Below, one piece after another: positions 1 to 7,163 of a DNA stretch of 11,359 bases (the stretch's first letter is position 1; each line of letters starts with the position of its first letter). Where the stretch lies: the NCBI GenBank assembly GCA_027065935.1, contig JAMONI010000192.1, positions 1 to 11,359 of the forward strand, given 5' to 3'. The position numbers and the translations under genes were made by a program. The stretch comes from Flavobacteriales bacterium. Lineage in GTDB: Bacteria > Bacteroidota > Bacteroidia > Flavobacteriales > Flavobacteriaceae. Below the pieces are notes generated by a model. It had not been told where the DNA came from, did not search any database, and saw only the letters and a program-made list of their open reading frames with translations.

Positions 1-1009
1 GGCTCTTATCATCCTCTTGGCTACTTCGTTTGCCATTGCAGGAATGATTTATTACTTGGGCCTCACCGACGATTTTTACGTAGCTTTTCTCAATGCCATT
101 CCCCTGTCGGTAGTCAGCAGTGCCATTATGATTCCCAGTGTGGTAACCTTGGATGAAGAAAAAAGGGAATTTCTCATTTACGAATCCACCTTTAGCGATA
201 TTTTGGGCATCTTGCTTTTTGACATCGTTTTGATGATTCCCGAAGCCGGAAGCAATGTTATTAAAGAAGTTTCCGTAGGCATGTTTATTACCGTAGTCAT
301 TTCCCTCATAGCGGGCTACATTTTGATTTTTCTTTTCGAGCAGATTTCCACCAAAGTCAAGTTTTTTCTGTTCCTTTCCATCCTAACCGCACTGTTCGTA
401 GCCGGAAAAATATTGCATCTTTCTTCCTTGATATTGATTTTGATTTTCGGACTGATGTTGGAAAATTACAACGTATTTTTCCGCGGATTGCTCAAAAAAT
501 TTTATTTCAAGGAAAAAATCGACGAAGTCAAAGAACAGTTCAAACTCATCACCTTTGAAACGGCCTTTCTCATCCGTACCATCTTCTTCGTAGTATTCGG
601 TATGACCATCGATGTGATGAGCATGGCCAAGCCCGGCGTAATCGTTATCGGCCTGTTGATTCTGTTGCTTACTTATATGGTGCGCTATATCAACCTTAAA
701 ATCTTTTATCAATCCGAAAGCATTTTCCCCGAAGTATTCATGGCGCCACGCGGTTTAATCACCGTTTTATTGTTCTTTAAAATCCCTGAATTTTACCAAA
801 TTCCCGAGTTTAAGGAAGTCATTTCGTTCGTTATCCTGGGCTCTGCATTTTTGATGATGATAGGATTACTCGTCTCGGGAAAAAAACAAACCAAAGAAGA
901 ATTCGAATTCATCGAAAAATTCGACCACGGCGCTTTTTCACAAAAAGACATTTCACACGACCGGTGGCACTTGGGTCCGTACAATTTTAATGATGAAACC
1001 GAACCATGA
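1..1009 (+). CDS. Cation:proton antiporter (Na+/H+ exchanger family), 5' end outside window
   Basis: Integral inner-membrane antiporter that would exchange Na+ or K+ for H+ in pH and salt homeostasis. The reading frame is open from the first full codon at base 2, so the true start lies upstream; the TTG at 17 is only an internal Leu codon. Numbering from that codon, about eight hydrophobic segments are visible. Family hallmarks are a YESTFSD stretch at 55-61, which matches the family's 'GES..ND' ion-binding helix with Asp61 as the likely ion ligand, a FFVVFGMTID segment at 190-199, and APRGL at 243-247 with the conserved Arg of the late helix. The C-terminal tail of about 40 residues is hydrophilic, and no TrkA-C domain is present. 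The stop overlaps the next ATG as ATGA, implying translational coupling. The exact subfamily (CPA1 versus CPA2) and the ion cannot be settled from this fragment. Confidence 0.85.
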   Translation, partial: ALIILLATSFAIAGMIYYLGLTDDFYVAFLNAIPLSVVSSAIMIPSVVTLDEEKREFLIYESTFSDILGILLFDIVLMIPEAGSNVIKEVSVGMFITVVISLIAGYILIFLFEQISTKVKFFLFLSILTALFVAGKILHLSSLILILIFGLMLENYNVFFRGLLKKFYFKEKIDEVKEQFKLITFETAFLIRTIFFVVFGMTIDVMSMAKPGVIVIGLLILLLTYMVRYINLKIFYQSESIFPEVFMAPRGLITVLLFFKIPEFYQIPEFKEVISFVILGSAFLMMIGLLVSGKKQTKEEFEFIEKFDHGAFSQKDISHDRWHLGPYNFNDETEP

Positions 1010-1503
1010 AACGCGTTTTTGTCATACGACACGGTAAATCGTCTTGGGAAAATCCGGCTTGGAAAGACTTGGAGCGTCCTTTGCGCAAGAAAGGAAAAAA
1101 ACGCACCGAACGCATCGCTAAATTTTTGAAAGTCAACGGATTCCGCCCCGACATTATCATCACAAGCCCGGCCAAACGGGCCAAAATGACGGCTAAAATT
1201 ATCCGGGAAATTTGGAATAACGAAATTCCCGTTGTAGAAGAAAAATTGATTTATCACGGCGACGAAAACGACTTGGAACACATACTCTACGGTTTGGATA
1301 ACGGCATAGAAACCGTATATATCGTAGGCCACAACCCCGACCTGACCGATTGGGTTAACCGGTATAAAAATCCGCCGATTTGGAACCTGCCCACGTCGGG
1401 GGTTTTCGGCGTAACATTCCATACCCGCAAGTGGGAAGACCTTCCCTTGGCCGGCTTTAAAGAAATTCTGTATTTGGAACCCAAAATGCTGAAGAAAAAA
1501 TAA
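1006..1503 (+). CDS. SixA-type histidine phosphatase family protein
   Basis: Small single-domain phosphatase of the histidine phosphatase (phosphoglycerate-mutase-like) superfamily, 165 residues, the usual size for the SixA branch. The N-terminal catalytic motif RHGKSSW is at residues 8-14, with His9 the expected phospho-acceptor. SPAKRA at 54-59 supplies a second phosphate-pocket Arg (Arg58), and VGHNPDL at 107-113 supplies the second catalytic His (His109). SixA proteins remove phosphate from phosphohistidine on signalling or PTS proteins, so a cytoplasmic phosphohistidine phosphatase is the best guess; the real substrate is unknown. Start ATG 1006 overlaps the antiporter stop by four bases, so the two genes are probably one transcript. 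No membrane segment or signal peptide is visible. Its stop is one base away from the stop of the convergent DUF4442 gene. Confidence 0.9.
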   Translation: MKRVFVIRHGKSSWENPAWKDLERPLRKKGKKRTERIAKFLKVNGFRPDIIITSPAKRAKMTAKIIREIWNNEIPVVEEKLIYHGDENDLEHILYGLDNGIETVYIVGHNPDLTDWVNRYKNPPIWNLPTSGVFGVTFHTRKWEDLPLAGFKEILYLEPKMLKKK

Positions 1504-1504
1504 G

Positions 1505-1960
1505 TTATTTCCGTTCCTTCACCGACCACGTATAAATGAACGTTCCGGTAACTTCGCCTTGCGCGTTGACGGCATCCACTTGCAGATCGAACCGTACCGG
1601 CTCTCCCGATTCCCGAACCTCCGATATCTTCCTACTTATCGTATCAAAGTCGTTGAATACAAAACGGATACGCCCCGTAGCCTTTTTGTAAAAAACCGAC
1701 CTGTGTTCCACCACCAACATCGATATGTCGAGCTTGTTTTTCAACAGATAAACAAACAACGGAATACCCGTACTTAATTCGCCGGCCATAACCAACACAC
1801 CGAAATAAATCGAACGAAACGGATTTTGATTAAGCCACGAATGTTTCAAGGACACCACCACCTTGTCATCCGTGATTTTCTTGACCCGGATACCCGCCAG
1901 CCAAGCTATGGGTATCTTACGAAGTAAAAACAAATTGAGCTTAAAGGTTGTGATTGGCAT
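1505..1960 (-). CDS. DUF4442 domain protein (hotdog-fold, thioesterase-like)
   Basis: A 151-residue protein resembling DUF4442, a hotdog-fold family related to acyl-CoA thioesterases such as PaaI and YiiD. Visible support is the central NPFRSIYFGVLVMAGELSTG stretch at residues 46-65, where an Asn and an Ile-Tyr-Phe-Gly turn lead into the buried hotdog helix with a Glu at 61, followed by alternating beta strands (KLDISMLVVEHRSVFYKKA; RFDLQVDAVNAQGEVTGTF). The frame stays open upstream to 2041, but I chose ATG 1960 because the upstream 27 codons would run through an intergenic region containing inverted repeats, and because the family begins near this point. Activity is inferred from fold only: probably cleavage of an acyl thioester, substrate unknown. 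It is a single-gene unit, divergent from the DUF2807 gene and tail-to-tail with the phosphatase gene. Confidence 0.8.
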   Translation of the reverse strand: MPITTFKLNLFLLRKIPIAWLAGIRVKKITDDKVVVSLKHSWLNQNPFRSIYFGVLVMAGELSTGIPLFVYLLKNKLDISMLVVEHRSVFYKKATGRIRFVFNDFDTISRKISEVRESGEPVRFDLQVDAVNAQGEVTGTFIYTWSVKERK

Positions 1961-1982
1961 TTTTTTTGTAATTTGTGGAATA

Positions 1983-2026
1983 AATATCGGAAAAATCTTC
2001 CGATGAAAATCTCGGCCTCCGATATT
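1983..2026. repeat. Inverted repeats in the divergent DUF4442 / DUF2807 intergenic region
   Basis: The 87-base gap between two divergent starts holds nested inverted repeats. AATATCGGA at 1983-1991 is exactly complementary to TCCGATATT at 2018-2026 (nine pairs). ATCGGAA at 1986-1992 is also complementary to TTCCGAT at 1998-2004 (seven pairs, five-base loop). The left arm can therefore pair with either of two right arms. This could be a regulator binding site shared by both promoters or a leader hairpin. I see no clean TAnnTTTG -7 element for either gene here; the nearest on the plus strand, TAATTTG at 1969-1975, has one spacer base too few. Confidence 0.45.
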
Positions 2027-2047
2027 CGTTTTTAAAATCACAAGACA

Positions 2048-2893
2048 ATGAAAAAATTTTTTGTTTCCGTTGCATTGCTATTATGGGCCGGCATACTTAC
2101 GGCGCAATCCAAAGAACGTATCAAAGGTAACCGTCAGGTGGTTACGAAGGTTTACACCTTAAAACCTTTTCATTCCATAGAATTTGCCGAGGATTTGAGG
2201 GTGCAATTAAAACAGGCTTCGGGTGAGGAATCCTTGGAACTGCGCGCCGATGAAAACCTGCACGAAGTCTTGGTTTGGGAAGTCAACGAAGGAGTTTTGC
2301 GTTTATATACCAAAAAAGATATTGTGCGAAAGCGGGCCTTCGAAATTACCATATTCGTCGATAAAGATTTGCGAAGCATAAAAATAAGCGAAACCGCCCG
2401 GATAAAATCCGAAAACAAACTCAAATTCAACGCTTTAAACATCGAAATGGACCATTATGCCAAAGCAGACCTTGCCCTTATAGTGTCGGATACGCTTCGG
2501 GTAAACTTAAAAAACAAGGCCGTTTTGGAAACCGATGCCGAAGCACCCGTGGTGTTGCTCAAGCTGACGGACGACGCGGAAGTAAAAGGTATGATTTCGG
2601 GCAAAAAAATGAAAGTGCAAGCCGACAAAACCGCCGACTTTACCTTGGGCGGAAGTATGAAATACGTGGAACTGAACCTTACGGACAAAGCGGAATTTTC
2701 GGGCAAAAAATTCTTTGTAAAAAAAGCGGCTACCGTGCGCTTGGACAAACGGGCCAACGCTTCGCTGAAAGGACAATCGGCCGGAATGGAAATGTTTTTG
2801 CGGGGCAAATCACACTTGCATTTGGCCGGGGATTTCAACCGGTACGAACTCAAGGAATTTAAAGACAATGCATCGATTACGCGAGAACCTTAG
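2048..2893 (+). CDS. Exported DUF2807 protein (GIN-domain beta-solenoid)
   Basis: Secreted or envelope-associated protein of 281 residues with a DUF2807 (GIN, 'putative auto-transporter adhesin head') domain. Residues 1-20 form a clear Sec signal peptide: a Lys-rich start, a hydrophobic core and a likely cleavage after LTAQ. The domain opens with FHSIEFAEDLRVQLKQ at 41-56, the family's usual first strand pair, and continues as short beta strands with small-residue turns. From about residue 173 a roughly 20-residue repeat recurs (TDDAEVKG, ADKTADFTLGG, TDKAEFSG, LDKRANASLKG), as expected for a right-handed beta-solenoid. There is no lipobox, no sorting tail and no membrane helix. Known family members have no established biochemical function; a surface or periplasmic structural role is inference. 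The stop overlaps the stop of the convergent gene, so transcripts of the two must overlap. Confidence 0.85.
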   Translation: MKKFFVSVALLLWAGILTAQSKERIKGNRQVVTKVYTLKPFHSIEFAEDLRVQLKQASGEESLELRADENLHEVLVWEVNEGVLRLYTKKDIVRKRAFEITIFVDKDLRSIKISETARIKSENKLKFNALNIEMDHYAKADLALIVSDTLRVNLKNKAVLETDAEAPVVLLKLTDDAEVKGMISGKKMKVQADKTADFTLGGSMKYVELNLTDKAEFSGKKFFVKKAATVRLDKRANASLKGQSAGMEMFLRGKSHLHLAGDFNRYELKEFKDNASITREP

Positions 2894-3564
2894 TGGAACA
2901 TTAAAACATAACTCCATCCCAATACAACAATCATCATCACAAATGACGTCCAACGCAAGATATTGCCCTTGCGGCGTTCGGACTCGCCGAATTCGTCCCG
3001 TTTCTTATAAAGATGATGTCCTATAAGAAAGCTTCCTGCAAAAAACAACACATTGATTACGGGGACGGACCGGTAGGTCAAAGCCAATAAGATAACGCCC
3101 AAGAAGAAGGTAGCCCATCCGGCCCAAACCAATCCCGAACTTTTCGGCACCGATTGCTCAAAACGTTCGATAAGTTTTTCCTGCCGGTAAGCTTCCCAGT
3201 CCCGCTCTTCCAAAGGCAATCCTTTTTGCCTGATAAGTTGCAATGCCGCCCAATAGTCGAAATCGTTGGCATCTTCGGGGTGATACGGAATTTTTAAAAG
3301 TTCTTCGTCGGGTATTTGGTGAATATAAACCTCTTGGTTTTCCAAAGTTTTGTTAATCAGCTCTTCTTTGATTTTCAATGCCTTTTCAACCGCCGATTTT
3401 TTGGTAAAAATCTCCATTCCGAAAAACGCATCCGGTCGGTCTTCCAACGATAACAAATCTATCTTAACCGGTAATTTGTTTTGTTCCAACAGGTTGATAT
3501 ACACTTGAGCGTCCGCACCGTTGAAAAACACACCGAGGGATTCGTAAAAGGCCGATTCGGTCAT
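2890..3564 (-). CDS. Unrecognised membrane protein: soluble N-terminal region plus three C-terminal TM segments
   Basis: A 224-residue protein I cannot assign to a named family. Residues 1-72 (from FFNGADAQVYINLLEQNKLP to KALKIKEEL) have the alpha/beta pattern of DUF2007-like 'putative signal transducing' domains: a helix after a GADAQ turn, a strand at PVKIDL, then GMEIFTKKSAVEKALKI. That likeness is tentative. Residues 73-140 are acidic, helical and rich in aromatic residues. Three hydrophobic segments follow at about 144-164, 167-186 and 203-223, so the soluble part probably lies in the cytoplasm with a short basic-acidic loop (KKRDEFGESERRKG) between TM2 and TM3. ATG 3564 is four bases after the polyphosphate kinase stop, so the gene is almost certainly the second cistron of that operon. 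That context suggests, but does not show, a link to polyphosphate or nucleotide metabolism. Its stop overlaps that of the convergent DUF2807 gene. Confidence 0.7.
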   Translation of the reverse strand: MTESAFYESLGVFFNGADAQVYINLLEQNKLPVKIDLLSLEDRPDAFFGMEIFTKKSAVEKALKIKEELINKTLENQEVYIHQIPDEELLKIPYHPEDANDFDYWAALQLIRQKGLPLEERDWEAYRQEKLIERFEQSVPKSSGLVWAGWATFFLGVILLALTYRSVPVINVLFFAGSFLIGHHLYKKRDEFGESERRKGNILRWTSFVMMIVVLGWSYVLMFH

Positions 3565-3568
3565 GGTT

Positions 3569-4456
3569 TTAATCTTTTTCGTTGAGCAGTTGGTTGCGAT
3601 ACTCGTCGAATTTGGCTTTTTCTTCGGGACTTAATACCGGAAAATCCACGTCCAATTTTTTCAAAACGTCCAGAATGATTTTGGCGGTAATCAAGCGCGC
3701 CGCAGGTTTGTCGTCGGCCGGAACGGCATACCAAGGCGCATAGGAAGTGGACGTATGGTTCAAAACGTCTTCATAAACTTTCATGTAATCCGCCCAACGT
3801 TGGCGTTCTTTCAGGTCGGCGGCGTTGAATTTCCATTGTTTGTCTTCTCGTCGTATTCGCCTAAGGAAGCGGTTTTTTTGTTCCTCTTTGGAGAGGTGAA
3901 GAAAAATTTTGATGATAACGGTGCCGTTTTCATGCTGAATGCGCTCGAAATCTTTGATTTGACGATAACGTTTTTTCCAAAATTTGTCGTCAATATCGTC
4001 AAGGCTCTTGATACCGTAAATATTTTGCATCAAAATGAGCCGGGGATGTATGCGTGCAATCAATACGTCTTCGTAATGCGTCCGGTTATGCACGGTAAAC
4101 ATGCCGCGTTCGGGCATCTTGATGTAGTGTCGCCAAATAAAGTCGTGGGCGTGTTCTTCGGCCGTAGGTTTTTTAAAGTCGTAAACGAAAATCCCGCTGG
4201 GGTTTATGTCTTTGAAAACTTCGCGAATCAAGCTGTCTTTTCCGGCCGTATCCATTCCTTGAATACCGATATAAACCGCAGGCGTGCCGGCGGCGTAAAT
4301 TTTGGTTTGCAGTTTGGCTATTTTTCTGCGAACTTTTCGTAATTCGTCTTCGATGGTGTCTTTATCGGCGTCGAGGTCGATACGGGTGGGAAGTTTTTCG
4401 ATTTTTACCTTCTGCTTGGGTTTGATTATAAAATCGCGGGGGTTGATTTTTTTCAT
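3569..4456 (-). CDS. Polyphosphate kinase 2 family protein (PPK2)
   Basis: Cytoplasmic PPK2-family kinase of 295 residues, the usual length for single-domain members. PPK2 enzymes transfer phosphate between polyphosphate and nucleoside mono- or diphosphates, regenerating NTPs or NDPs. The Walker A loop GIQGMDTAGKDS is at residues 64-75 with Lys73. The lid and second-motif region reads FKKPTAEEHAHDFIWR at 94-109, then the family's 'NRSHYEDV' element as HNRTHYEDV at 123-131, FLHLSKEEQKNRF at 185-197 and a basic stretch to residue 206, and YAPWYAVPADDK at 239-250. The order matches PPK2 throughout. Whether it is class I, II or III (NDP-, AMP- or AMP/ADP-phosphorylating) cannot be fixed by eye. 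ATG 4456 is supported by a Bacteroidota promoter at 4482-4511. It heads a two-gene operon with the membrane protein downstream. Confidence 0.92.
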   Translation of the reverse strand: MKKINPRDFIIKPKQKVKIEKLPTRIDLDADKDTIEDELRKVRRKIAKLQTKIYAAGTPAVYIGIQGMDTAGKDSLIREVFKDINPSGIFVYDFKKPTAEEHAHDFIWRHYIKMPERGMFTVHNRTHYEDVLIARIHPRLILMQNIYGIKSLDDIDDKFWKKRYRQIKDFERIQHENGTVIIKIFLHLSKEEQKNRFLRRIRREDKQWKFNAADLKERQRWADYMKVYEDVLNHTSTSYAPWYAVPADDKPAARLITAKIILDVLKKLDVDFPVLSPEEKAKFDEYRNQLLNEKD

Positions 4457-4481
4457 AATGCCATCCGTTAAGTTGAACGAA

Positions 4482-4511
4482 CAAATTTATTATTTATGCG
4501 GATATAAACAA
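4482..4511 (-). promoter_or_regulatory. Bacteroidota-type promoter for the PPK2 operon
   Basis: Reading the minus strand, a -33 TTG (4511-4509) is followed after exactly 19 bases by TAAATTTG (4489-4482), a perfect match to the Bacteroidota -7 consensus TAnnTTTG with spacing inside the usual range. Transcription would begin near 4476, giving a leader of about 20 bases before ATG 4456. It is the best-formed promoter in the window. Confidence 0.7.
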
Positions 4512-4546
4512 AATTTTCAAAAAGGAGTGCAATTTGACAGGAATAG

Positions 4547-5623
4547 CTACACAAAAGGTGTTTTAACCACCCGTGCCGGCACGTCTTTTTTTCTGATACG
4601 GATAAAAATTTCCGCTCCTTCTTGCGCCTTTTCGGGGGGCAAATAAGCCATTCCGATGGGTTTGTTCAACACGGGCGACATGGTACCGGAAGTTACCTTT
4701 CCGATTACGTGCCCGTTGTTATCTGTTACCTCGTAGCCGTGCCGGGCGATACCTTTGGCTTGCAAAACAAATCCCGAGAGCTTTTTTTTTACGCCTTCTT
4801 CTTTTTGTTTTTTTAAGATTTCCGCCCCTAAAAAGTCCGTGTTCAGTTTGGTAATCCAATGCAAACCGGCTTCCAAGGGCGTGGTGGTTTCGTCGATATC
4901 GTTTCCGTAAAGACAATAACCTTTTTCCAACCGCAAGGTATCGCGCGCACCTAGCCCGCAAGGCTTAAGTGCATCGTCCCCGGCTTTGAAAAGCGCTTTC
5001 CATATATCGACGGCTTTGTCCGCCGGCACATAGATTTCATATCCTTTTTCGCCGGTGTATCCCGTGGTGGACAGTAACACGTCATTCACTCCGGCCATTG
5101 ACAATGTTTTGTGCGTATAAAAGGGCATACCGGCCACCGGCTCGTCCGTAAGTTTTTGAACGATACCGGGTGAACGCGGCCCTTGAACGGCCAGAATAGC
5201 CGTTTGGTCCGAAATGTCTTTCAAGTTAACATCAAATGCACTTGCGTATTTTTTCAAATGAGCAAAATCTTTTTCGATATTGGAAGCGTTGACCACGAGC
5301 ATATACCGGTTACCGGCAAGTCGATAAACCAACAAGTCATCGACAATCCCGCCCTTTTCATTGGTCATAACGGCGTATTGCACTTTGCCCGGGTAGAGTT
5401 TTTGCACGTCGTTGGAAGTCATCTTTTGCAAGAAAGCTTCGGCGTCTTTTCCTTCCACGATGAAATTGCCCATGTGCGATACGTCGAACACACCGGCTTT
5501 CCGGCGCACATGCAAGTGTTCGGCTTGAATTCCTTCATACTGCAGCGGCATTTCAAATCCGGCGAAATCGATAAGTTTGGCGCCTAAATCTTTATGAGTT
5601 GCATACAAGGGTGTGTGTTTCAT
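4547..5623 (-). CDS. gcvT: Glycine cleavage system T protein (aminomethyltransferase)
   Basis: T-protein of the glycine cleavage system: it takes the aminomethyl group from lipoylated H-protein, passes the one-carbon unit to tetrahydrofolate as 5,10-methylene-THF and releases ammonia. The 358-residue length is standard. Hallmarks in order are FDVSHMG at 46-52, GGIVDDLLVYR at 91-101 with the catalytic Asp at 96, TGYTGEKGYE at 187-196, GLGARDTLRLEKG at 223-235, LYGNDIDE at 238-245, PLEAGL at 249-254, and the C-terminal barrel motif TSGTMSP at 311-317. All expected key residues are present. ATG 5623 overlaps the hisS stop by four bases (ATGA), so translation is probably coupled to hisS. Genes for the H- and P-proteins are not in this window. 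No hairpin-plus-T-run terminator follows it in the 90 bases before the PPK2 gene. Confidence 0.96.
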   Translation of the reverse strand: MKHTPLYATHKDLGAKLIDFAGFEMPLQYEGIQAEHLHVRRKAGVFDVSHMGNFIVEGKDAEAFLQKMTSNDVQKLYPGKVQYAVMTNEKGGIVDDLLVYRLAGNRYMLVVNASNIEKDFAHLKKYASAFDVNLKDISDQTAILAVQGPRSPGIVQKLTDEPVAGMPFYTHKTLSMAGVNDVLLSTTGYTGEKGYEIYVPADKAVDIWKALFKAGDDALKPCGLGARDTLRLEKGYCLYGNDIDETTTPLEAGLHWITKLNTDFLGAEILKKQKEEGVKKKLSGFVLQAKGIARHGYEVTDNNGHVIGKVTSGTMSPVLNKPIGMAYLPPEKAQEGAEIFIRIRKKDVPARVVKTPFV

Positions 5624-6966
5624 TGTGCCAAGTTTAACAAATCATCGACGGTTACTTTCTTTTGCGTGCCGTCCTTCATATTTTTCAGGGTAAACACATT
5701 TTCTTTCATTTCATCGGTTCCGGCCATTACCACGTAGGGAATGTTTCGCCTGTCGGCATATTGGAATTGTTTTTTCAATTTAACCGGATCGGGGTACAAC
5801 TCGGCCGGGATGTTTGCTTTGCGTAGTTTTTTTAAAGTTTCCCAAGCATAGGCGGCTTCCCGGTCACCGAAATTGACAAGCATCACAAGCGGTTGAAATC
5901 CCCGTACTTGTTCAAATAATCCCGATTCGTTCATTACCAAATAAATCCTGTCCAATCCGAAGGAAATTCCGATACCGCTCGTATTTTTCAGGCCGAAAAT
6001 ACCGGTGAGGTCGTCGTACCGGCCGCCGCCTCCGATGGAACCGGCGTAAACGTTTTCGGCTTGCACTTCGTAAATTGTTCCGGTATAGTAATCCAGCCCG
6101 CGTGCTAATGTCAGGTCGGGAACGAGTTTGTTGTTCGTTTTTCCGGTGCGCGAAATAACCGTTTGTAATTCCTTTATGCCTTCCGTGCCTTCGGGACTGT
6201 TGTGCAACAAGCCGTTTAATTTTTCAAAAAGATTTTCCGGCGAAACACTCAAAATTTCTTTCAGCTTCCGAACCGAAGCGGCATCTATGCCGGCTTTTTC
6301 CCATTCGGCCGTCACTTTGTCCCAACCGATTTTGTCCAGTTTGTCCAAGGTCGTCATAAAAGCTTGTTTTACCCGGTCGAGGTTAAATTCGGCGATGATG
6401 CCGTTGAGGATTTTCCGGTTGTTGATGCGAATTTGAACGGGAATTTTCAAAGCCGAAAACACATCGTCGTACAAGTGAATGAATTCCACATCCTGCCAAA
6501 GGGATTTGCTTCCCAACACGTCGGCATCGCATTGATAAAATTCGCGAAACCGTCCTTTTTGCGGCCTGTCGGCACGCCAAACCGGTTGGATTTGGTATCG
6601 TTTAAAAGGAAAAACCATCTCGTTTCGATGCATCACCACATAACGCGCCAAAGGAACGGTCAAATCATAACGCAATGCTTTTTCGGTGATATAAGGCGTC
6701 AGCTTTTTAGCGTTTTTAGACTTGTAAACATCGTCGGGTATTTTTTTGAGAAAATCCCCCGAGTTCAAAATTTTGAAAATCAATTTATCCCCCTCGTCGC
6801 CGTATTTTCCGGTAAGTGTTTCGATTTTTTCAAAAGCCGGTGTTTCGATAGGTTGAAAGCCGTAGGTTTCGAATTTTTTTCGTATGATATCAACGATATA
6901 TTGACGTTTGGCCAAAACTTCGGGCGTAAAATCACGCGTACCTTTGGGCAATGCCGCTTTAATCAT
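5620..6966 (-). CDS. hisS: Histidine--tRNA ligase
   Basis: Class II aminoacyl-tRNA synthetase that charges tRNA-His in the cytoplasm. It has 448 residues, the longer form usual in Bacteroidota. The order is: PKGTRDF at 7-13; motif 1 helix region around 20-45; RYDLTVPLARYV at 99-110; motif 2 as QPVWRADRPQKGRFREFYQC at 127-146; an insertion domain at about 185-280; LARGLDYYTGTIYEV at 287-301 (histidine motif 1); GGGGRYDDL at 312-320 (histidine motif 2); motif 3 SGIGISFGLDRIYLVM at 330-345; and the C-terminal anticodon-binding domain from 359 to 448. Nothing catalytic is missing. ATG 6966 is preceded by a perfect -7 element only 14 bases upstream. It is the first gene of a hisS-gcvT pair. Confidence 0.97.
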   Translation of the reverse strand: MIKAALPKGTRDFTPEVLAKRQYIVDIIRKKFETYGFQPIETPAFEKIETLTGKYGDEGDKLIFKILNSGDFLKKIPDDVYKSKNAKKLTPYITEKALRYDLTVPLARYVVMHRNEMVFPFKRYQIQPVWRADRPQKGRFREFYQCDADVLGSKSLWQDVEFIHLYDDVFSALKIPVQIRINNRKILNGIIAEFNLDRVKQAFMTTLDKLDKIGWDKVTAEWEKAGIDAASVRKLKEILSVSPENLFEKLNGLLHNSPEGTEGIKELQTVISRTGKTNNKLVPDLTLARGLDYYTGTIYEVQAENVYAGSIGGGGRYDDLTGIFGLKNTSGIGISFGLDRIYLVMNESGLFEQVRGFQPLVMLVNFGDREAAYAWETLKKLRKANIPAELYPDPVKLKKQFQYADRRNIPYVVMAGTDEMKENVFTLKNMKDGTQKKVTVDDLLNLAQ

Positions 6967-6980
6967 CGGTGGAGTTTTGA

Positions 6981-6988
6981 CAAAGTTA
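6981..6988 (-). promoter_or_regulatory. -7 promoter element for hisS-gcvT
   Basis: On the minus strand TAACTTTG is a perfect match to the Bacteroidota -7 consensus TAnnTTTG. It ends 14 bases before the hisS ATG, so the transcript leader should be only about 5-10 bases. No TTG -33 element lies at 17-23 bases upstream, so the promoter would rely on its -7 box. The short leader argues against a T-box or other leader riboswitch for this synthetase gene. Confidence 0.55.
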
Positions 6989-7163
6989 CGATGAATTTTT
7001 CATTTGTACTGTCATGATTTATGCTCCGGCGGGGCAAACGCACTTTTTATATTTTTCTCCAGTCTGTTCGTAAGAAAAACATTCCGAATGGTTTAAAAAT
7101 CAAGGGGCACCCGTAGGCATGCGTTTCTTATTTTCCGGTTCGTTTTTTATAGAAAAAAGGACA

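Noticed and set aside
793..1422. 209-codon minus-strand ORF opposite the antiporter end and the phosphatase
   Set aside because: It spans two well-supported genes on the other strand and its low-complexity Phe/Val/Asn-rich translation resembles no protein family.
1961..2041. 27-residue N-terminal extension of the DUF4442 protein
   Set aside because: It would translate the inverted-repeat intergenic region and leave almost no room for the DUF2807 promoter; the family start fits ATG 1960.
3755..4342. 195-codon ORF on the plus strand opposite the PPK2 gene
   Set aside because: It is antisense to a well-matched PPK2 frame, its translation shows no recognisable domain and is Phe/Val/Asn-rich as expected from a reverse-strand shadow, and it has no promoter or start context.
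4457..4546. Intrinsic terminator after gcvT
   Set aside because: The 90-base gap has only a short AAAATTTT self-complementary stretch and no GC-containing stem followed by a T run.
6364..7017. 217-codon plus-strand ORF opposite the 5' part of hisS
   Set aside because: It is antisense to HisRS motifs that match the family fully, runs across the hisS promoter and has no family resemblance.
7021..7116. 31-codon ORF in the long intergenic region
   Set aside because: There is no ribosome-binding signal, no promoter at a sensible distance and no recognisable product; an ORF of this length is expected by chance.
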